DNA from: Suttonella indologenes
GTDB lineage: Bacteria > Pseudomonadota > Gammaproteobacteria > Cardiobacteriales > Cardiobacteriaceae
Assembly: GCF_900460215.1 (NCBI RefSeq)
Contig: NZ_UHIA01000004.1
Span: 1,062,001 to 1,126,000 of the forward strand
Length of the DNA stretch: 64,000 nt
Direction of reading: 5' to 3'
The notes below the pieces were generated by a model. It had not been told where the DNA came from and searched no databases. It worked only from the letters and a program-made list of their open reading frames with translations. This document shows, piece by piece, positions 61,539 through 64,000 of the stretch (positions are counted from its first letter, which is position 1; the number at the start of each line of letters is the position of its first letter). The translations under genes were made by a program, and so were the position numbers.

Positions 61539-61798
61539 CAAAAATCCTTAGAGCTATAAAAGCCTTATTGTAGGCAAAGCGCAAGGCTTGGCAAGGGGAG
61601 AGCGGTGCCGTGGGCTTTTTTATGCACAGCAAAGCGAATAAAGCGCAAGGGATTTTCCTGTCAAGCGGCGGAGAATAGCAAAACATATAATTAATTTTAA
61701 TTTAAATCAGTATATTGAATAATAAAAACGGCAATTAAATTGAATTATTCGCTTTCAGCGCCATTTAAGCGGAAATATTTTTTATTAAGGAAAATGCG

Positions 61799-63841
61799 AT
61801 GACTGATTTTTCTCACAATCCCCTTTATCAGCCTTCAACCGAGCCTGATTATCATCAGATTAAGCCGGAGCATCATACGGCGGTTTTGGAAATTCTTAAG
61901 GAAAACCGCGCGGCGGTAGATGTCTTGATTGCTCAAGAGCAGCCGACTTGGGAGAGCTTGATGCTGCCTTTGGCGCGCATGGATAACCGCCTGTCTTTGG
62001 CGTTTAGCCCGATTGCGCATTTGCACAGTGTATTAAGCACGCAGGAATGGCGCGAGGCTTATGAAGCGCTATTGCCGGCATTGTCGGAATACGGTGCGGA
62101 TATGGCGCAGCATAAGGGCTTGTATGAGGCAATCAAACGCCTGCAATCGGGCGCGGCATTTGCCGGCTTAAATGCAACGCAGCAGAAAATTATTCGTGAT
62201 CAGATTGCCGATTTCGAGCGCGGCGGCGTGGCTTTGCCGGATGAGAAAAAAGCGCAATTTAAAGCATTTAGCCTGCGTTTGTCGGAATTGGGAACGGAGT
62301 TTTCCAATCATGTTTTAGATGCGACCAATGCTTGGCATTTGCTGCTGAACAATGACGACAGCCGCCTAAGCGGTTTGCCGGCTTCCGCATTGGCTTTGAT
62401 GCAATCTTTGGCGCAGCAGCAAGGACAGTCGGGCTATCGTCTGACCTTAGACGCGCCCGTCGTAATTCCCGTATTAAGTTATGCCGAAGACCGCCAATTG
62501 CGCGAAACGGTGTATAAAGCCTATAACGCGCGTGCTTCGGAATTAAGCGACGATGCACAGTTCGATAATGCCGCCATCGTTAAAGAAATTTTGCACATCC
62601 GTCAGCAATTGGCGCAATTATTGGGCTATGCCGATTTTGCCAGCCTTTCTACCGATGACAATAAAATGGCGGAAACCCCGCAGAAAGTGGCGGATTTCCT
62701 GCAGGATTTGCTGCACAAATCTAAGGCGGCGGGGGAGAAAGAAATGCAGGCTTTGCGCGAATTTGCCGCAGAGACGCTGAGCCTTGCCGATTTGCAGCCT
62801 TGGGACGTCAGCTATGCGGCGGAAAAATTGCGCCAGCAACGCTATGCTTTGTCGCAAGAAGATTTGCGCCCCTATTTTCCTTTCGGCAAAGTCATGGAAG
62901 GCATGTTAGCCATTACGCAGCAACTATTCGGCGTGCGTTTTGCTCGCAATACGCAGCTTAGCGTATGGCATAAAGATGTCAGCGTTTATGATGTACTAGA
63001 TGCGGTGGGACAATTGCAGGCGCGTTTCTATCTCGACCCTTATGCGCGCGAGAAAAAACGCGGCGGTGCATGGATGGACAGCGCCGTATCGCGTTTTCGC
63101 GACGGCGAACAATTGCAATTGCCGGTAGCGCATTTGGTTTGCAATTTCACGCCGCCTGTGGGCGATGCCGATGCCTATATCACACATGATGAAGTGACCA
63201 CCTTATTCCATGAATTCGGGCACGGCCTGCATCATATGCTGACGACAGTCGATGAATACGGCGCTTCGGGTATCAGCGGTGTGGAATGGGACGCGGTGGA
63301 GCAGCCCAGTCAGTTTATGGAAAACTTCTGCTACGACCGCGACTGCCTTGCCATGATGACCGCGCATCAGGAAAGCGGCGCCGCTCTGCCGCAGGAATTG
63401 TTTGAGAAATTGCTGGCGGCAAAAAATTTCCAATCGGCAATGGCAATGTTGCGCCAATTGGAATTTGCAATCTTTGATATGCGCATACACGATAAGAACA
63501 ATCAGGATCAAGAAGTATTGGCGGTACTTAAAGCCGTGCGTCAAGCCGTGAGCGTCACGCCCGATTATCCGAACAACCGCTTCCCCATGCAATTTTCGCA
63601 CATCTTTGCTGGCGGCTATGCGGCAGGCTATTACAGCTACAAATGGGCGGAAGTCTTATCCGCAGACAGCTTTGCCGCTTTTGAAGGAACAGGTGTTTTA
63701 AATGCGCAGACCGGCGCAAAATTCCGTAACGAAATACTGGCGGTGGGTAGCAGTCGCAGCAGCATGGACAGTTTTATCGCTTTCCGCGGGCGCGAACCTA
63801 ATATTGATGCCTTGCTGCGCCATAGCGGTATCGCGCAATAA
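61799..63841 (+). CDS. prlC: Oligopeptidase A (M3 metallopeptidase)
   Basis: Cytosolic zinc peptidase degrading signal peptides and other oligopeptides. 680 residues, as in the family. HEFGH at 471-475 (zinc ligands and catalytic Glu), with the third ligand Glu in SGVEWDAVEQPSQFMENF. N-terminal helical domain intact. SD AAGGAAAA. 260 bp of non-coding, partly AT-rich sequence precedes it; I see no other feature there. Confidence 0.96.
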   Translation: MTDFSHNPLYQPSTEPDYHQIKPEHHTAVLEILKENRAAVDVLIAQEQPTWESLMLPLARMDNRLSLAFSPIAHLHSVLSTQEWREAYEALLPALSEYGADMAQHKGLYEAIKRLQSGAAFAGLNATQQKIIRDQIADFERGGVALPDEKKAQFKAFSLRLSELGTEFSNHVLDATNAWHLLLNNDDSRLSGLPASALALMQSLAQQQGQSGYRLTLDAPVVIPVLSYAEDRQLRETVYKAYNARASELSDDAQFDNAAIVKEILHIRQQLAQLLGYADFASLSTDDNKMAETPQKVADFLQDLLHKSKAAGEKEMQALREFAAETLSLADLQPWDVSYAAEKLRQQRYALSQEDLRPYFPFGKVMEGMLAITQQLFGVRFARNTQLSVWHKDVSVYDVLDAVGQLQARFYLDPYAREKKRGGAWMDSAVSRFRDGEQLQLPVAHLVCNFTPPVGDADAYITHDEVTTLFHEFGHGLHHMLTTVDEYGASGISGVEWDAVEQPSQFMENFCYDRDCLAMMTAHQESGAALPQELFEKLLAAKNFQSAMAMLRQLEFAIFDMRIHDKNNQDQEVLAVLKAVRQAVSVTPDYPNNRFPMQFSHIFAGGYAAGYYSYKWAEVLSADSFAAFEGTGVLNAQTGAKFRNEILAVGSSRSSMDSFIAFRGREPNIDALLRHSGIAQ

Positions 63842-63861
63842 AGGCGATGATTTCTCTTGTC

Positions 63862-63886
63862 AAGCCGTGCCATGCACGGCTTTTTT
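63862..63886. terminator. Terminator after prlC
   Basis: GCCGTGC/GCACGGC stem (with AA/TT closing) and a 3-nt loop, then T6. Between prlC and the convergent monooxygenase gene. Confidence 0.85.
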
Positions 63887-63887
63887 C

Positions 63888-64000
63888 TTAGAACAGGTTT
63901 TTGAGCAATTGATAAGAGCGATGCTGCAAGTCTTCATCGTAAATATAGCTGACCGCCATGATTTCATCGGCATGAATTTGCGCTTGCAGGGTAGTGATTT
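63888..64000 (-). CDS. LLM class flavin-dependent oxidoreductase, C-terminal end (5' part outside window)
   Basis: Only 36 codons and the TAA are in the window, reading ITTLQAQIHADEIMAVSYIY then DEDLQHRSYQLLKNLF. This is the typical C-terminal strand-helix of luciferase-like monooxygenases of the YhbW/MsnO8 type (ADElmv.t.iyD...R..S). Too little is present to name the substrate. Confidence 0.7.
   Translation of the reverse strand, partial: ITTLQAQIHADEIMAVSYIYDEDLQHRSYQLLKNLF

Noticed and set aside
1..64000. CRISPR arrays, tRNA or rRNA genes, prophage modules
   Set aside because: I saw no regularly spaced repeats with unique spacers, no cloverleaf-like sequence in the gaps, and no phage structural genes or integrase in the window.

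Overview
The window is about 64 kb of a gammaproteobacterial chromosome. Gene content and order (ndk-rlmN-pilW-rodZ-hisS-yfgM-bamB-der, ribF-ileS-lspA, ffh-ypjD-corB, yidC-mnmE, mrp next to dcd), a type IV pilus lipoprotein, and a mix of Neisseria-like and gamma-like features make a member of the Cardiobacteriales (Cardiobacterium, Suttonella or Dichelobacter relatives) my best guess. This is inference; no 16S gene is present.

Most of the window is compact core genome. Region 1 (1-6.6 kb): end of yidC, mnmE, an FmdE-like protein, yqcC, dsbB, tsaD and a yhdH/acuI-like reductase broken by an amber codon. Region 2 (6.6-14.3 kb) is the main accessory stretch. It holds a 3'-truncated dgt and an XRE-type regulator divergent from a surface lipoprotein and its Slam outer-membrane translocon, with three tandem 18-bp repeats over the shared promoter region. 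Next come a broken luciferase-like monooxygenase remnant and an AT-richer cassette of five genes (GbsR/MarR regulator, DoxX-like, DUF2269, small membrane protein, NAD(P)-binding epimerase-like). The cassette carries Neisseriaceae-type DNA uptake sequence words and so probably came from that family. Region 3 (14.3-29.8 kb): dinB with a frameshifted argO/lysE exporter, arsC, marC-type gene, hprA-like dehydrogenase, gst, mdh, proS, a divergent FadN-like protein, truD and recB. The recB reading frame ends inside a 93-bp MITE-like inverted repeat.

Region 4 (29.8-38.4 kb): an SGNH hydrolase with four 84-bp coding repeats paired with an MBOAT acyltransferase (cell-envelope O-acetylation module), ribF-ileS-lspA, and a decayed Mrr-type restriction gene flanked by related short repeats. 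Region 5 (38.4-48.5 kb): ffh, ypjD, corB-like, a membrane protein, a DUF368 (PopT-type) transporter, a 42-aa ORF, and a tight minus-strand operon hemB-aroE-mrp-dcd-endonuclease/phosphatase. Region 6 (48.5-64 kb): dsbA, the amgK-murU muropeptide-recycling pair, the ndk-to-der cluster (without ispG between rodZ and hisS), glnE, prlC and the tail of a flavin-dependent monooxygenase.

The accessory stretches contain several broken genes (yhdH, dgt, the monooxygenase, argO, mrr). The most interesting unit is the XRE/lipoprotein/Slam locus; the clearest sign of inter-family gene transfer is the cassette at 11.0-14.3 kb.
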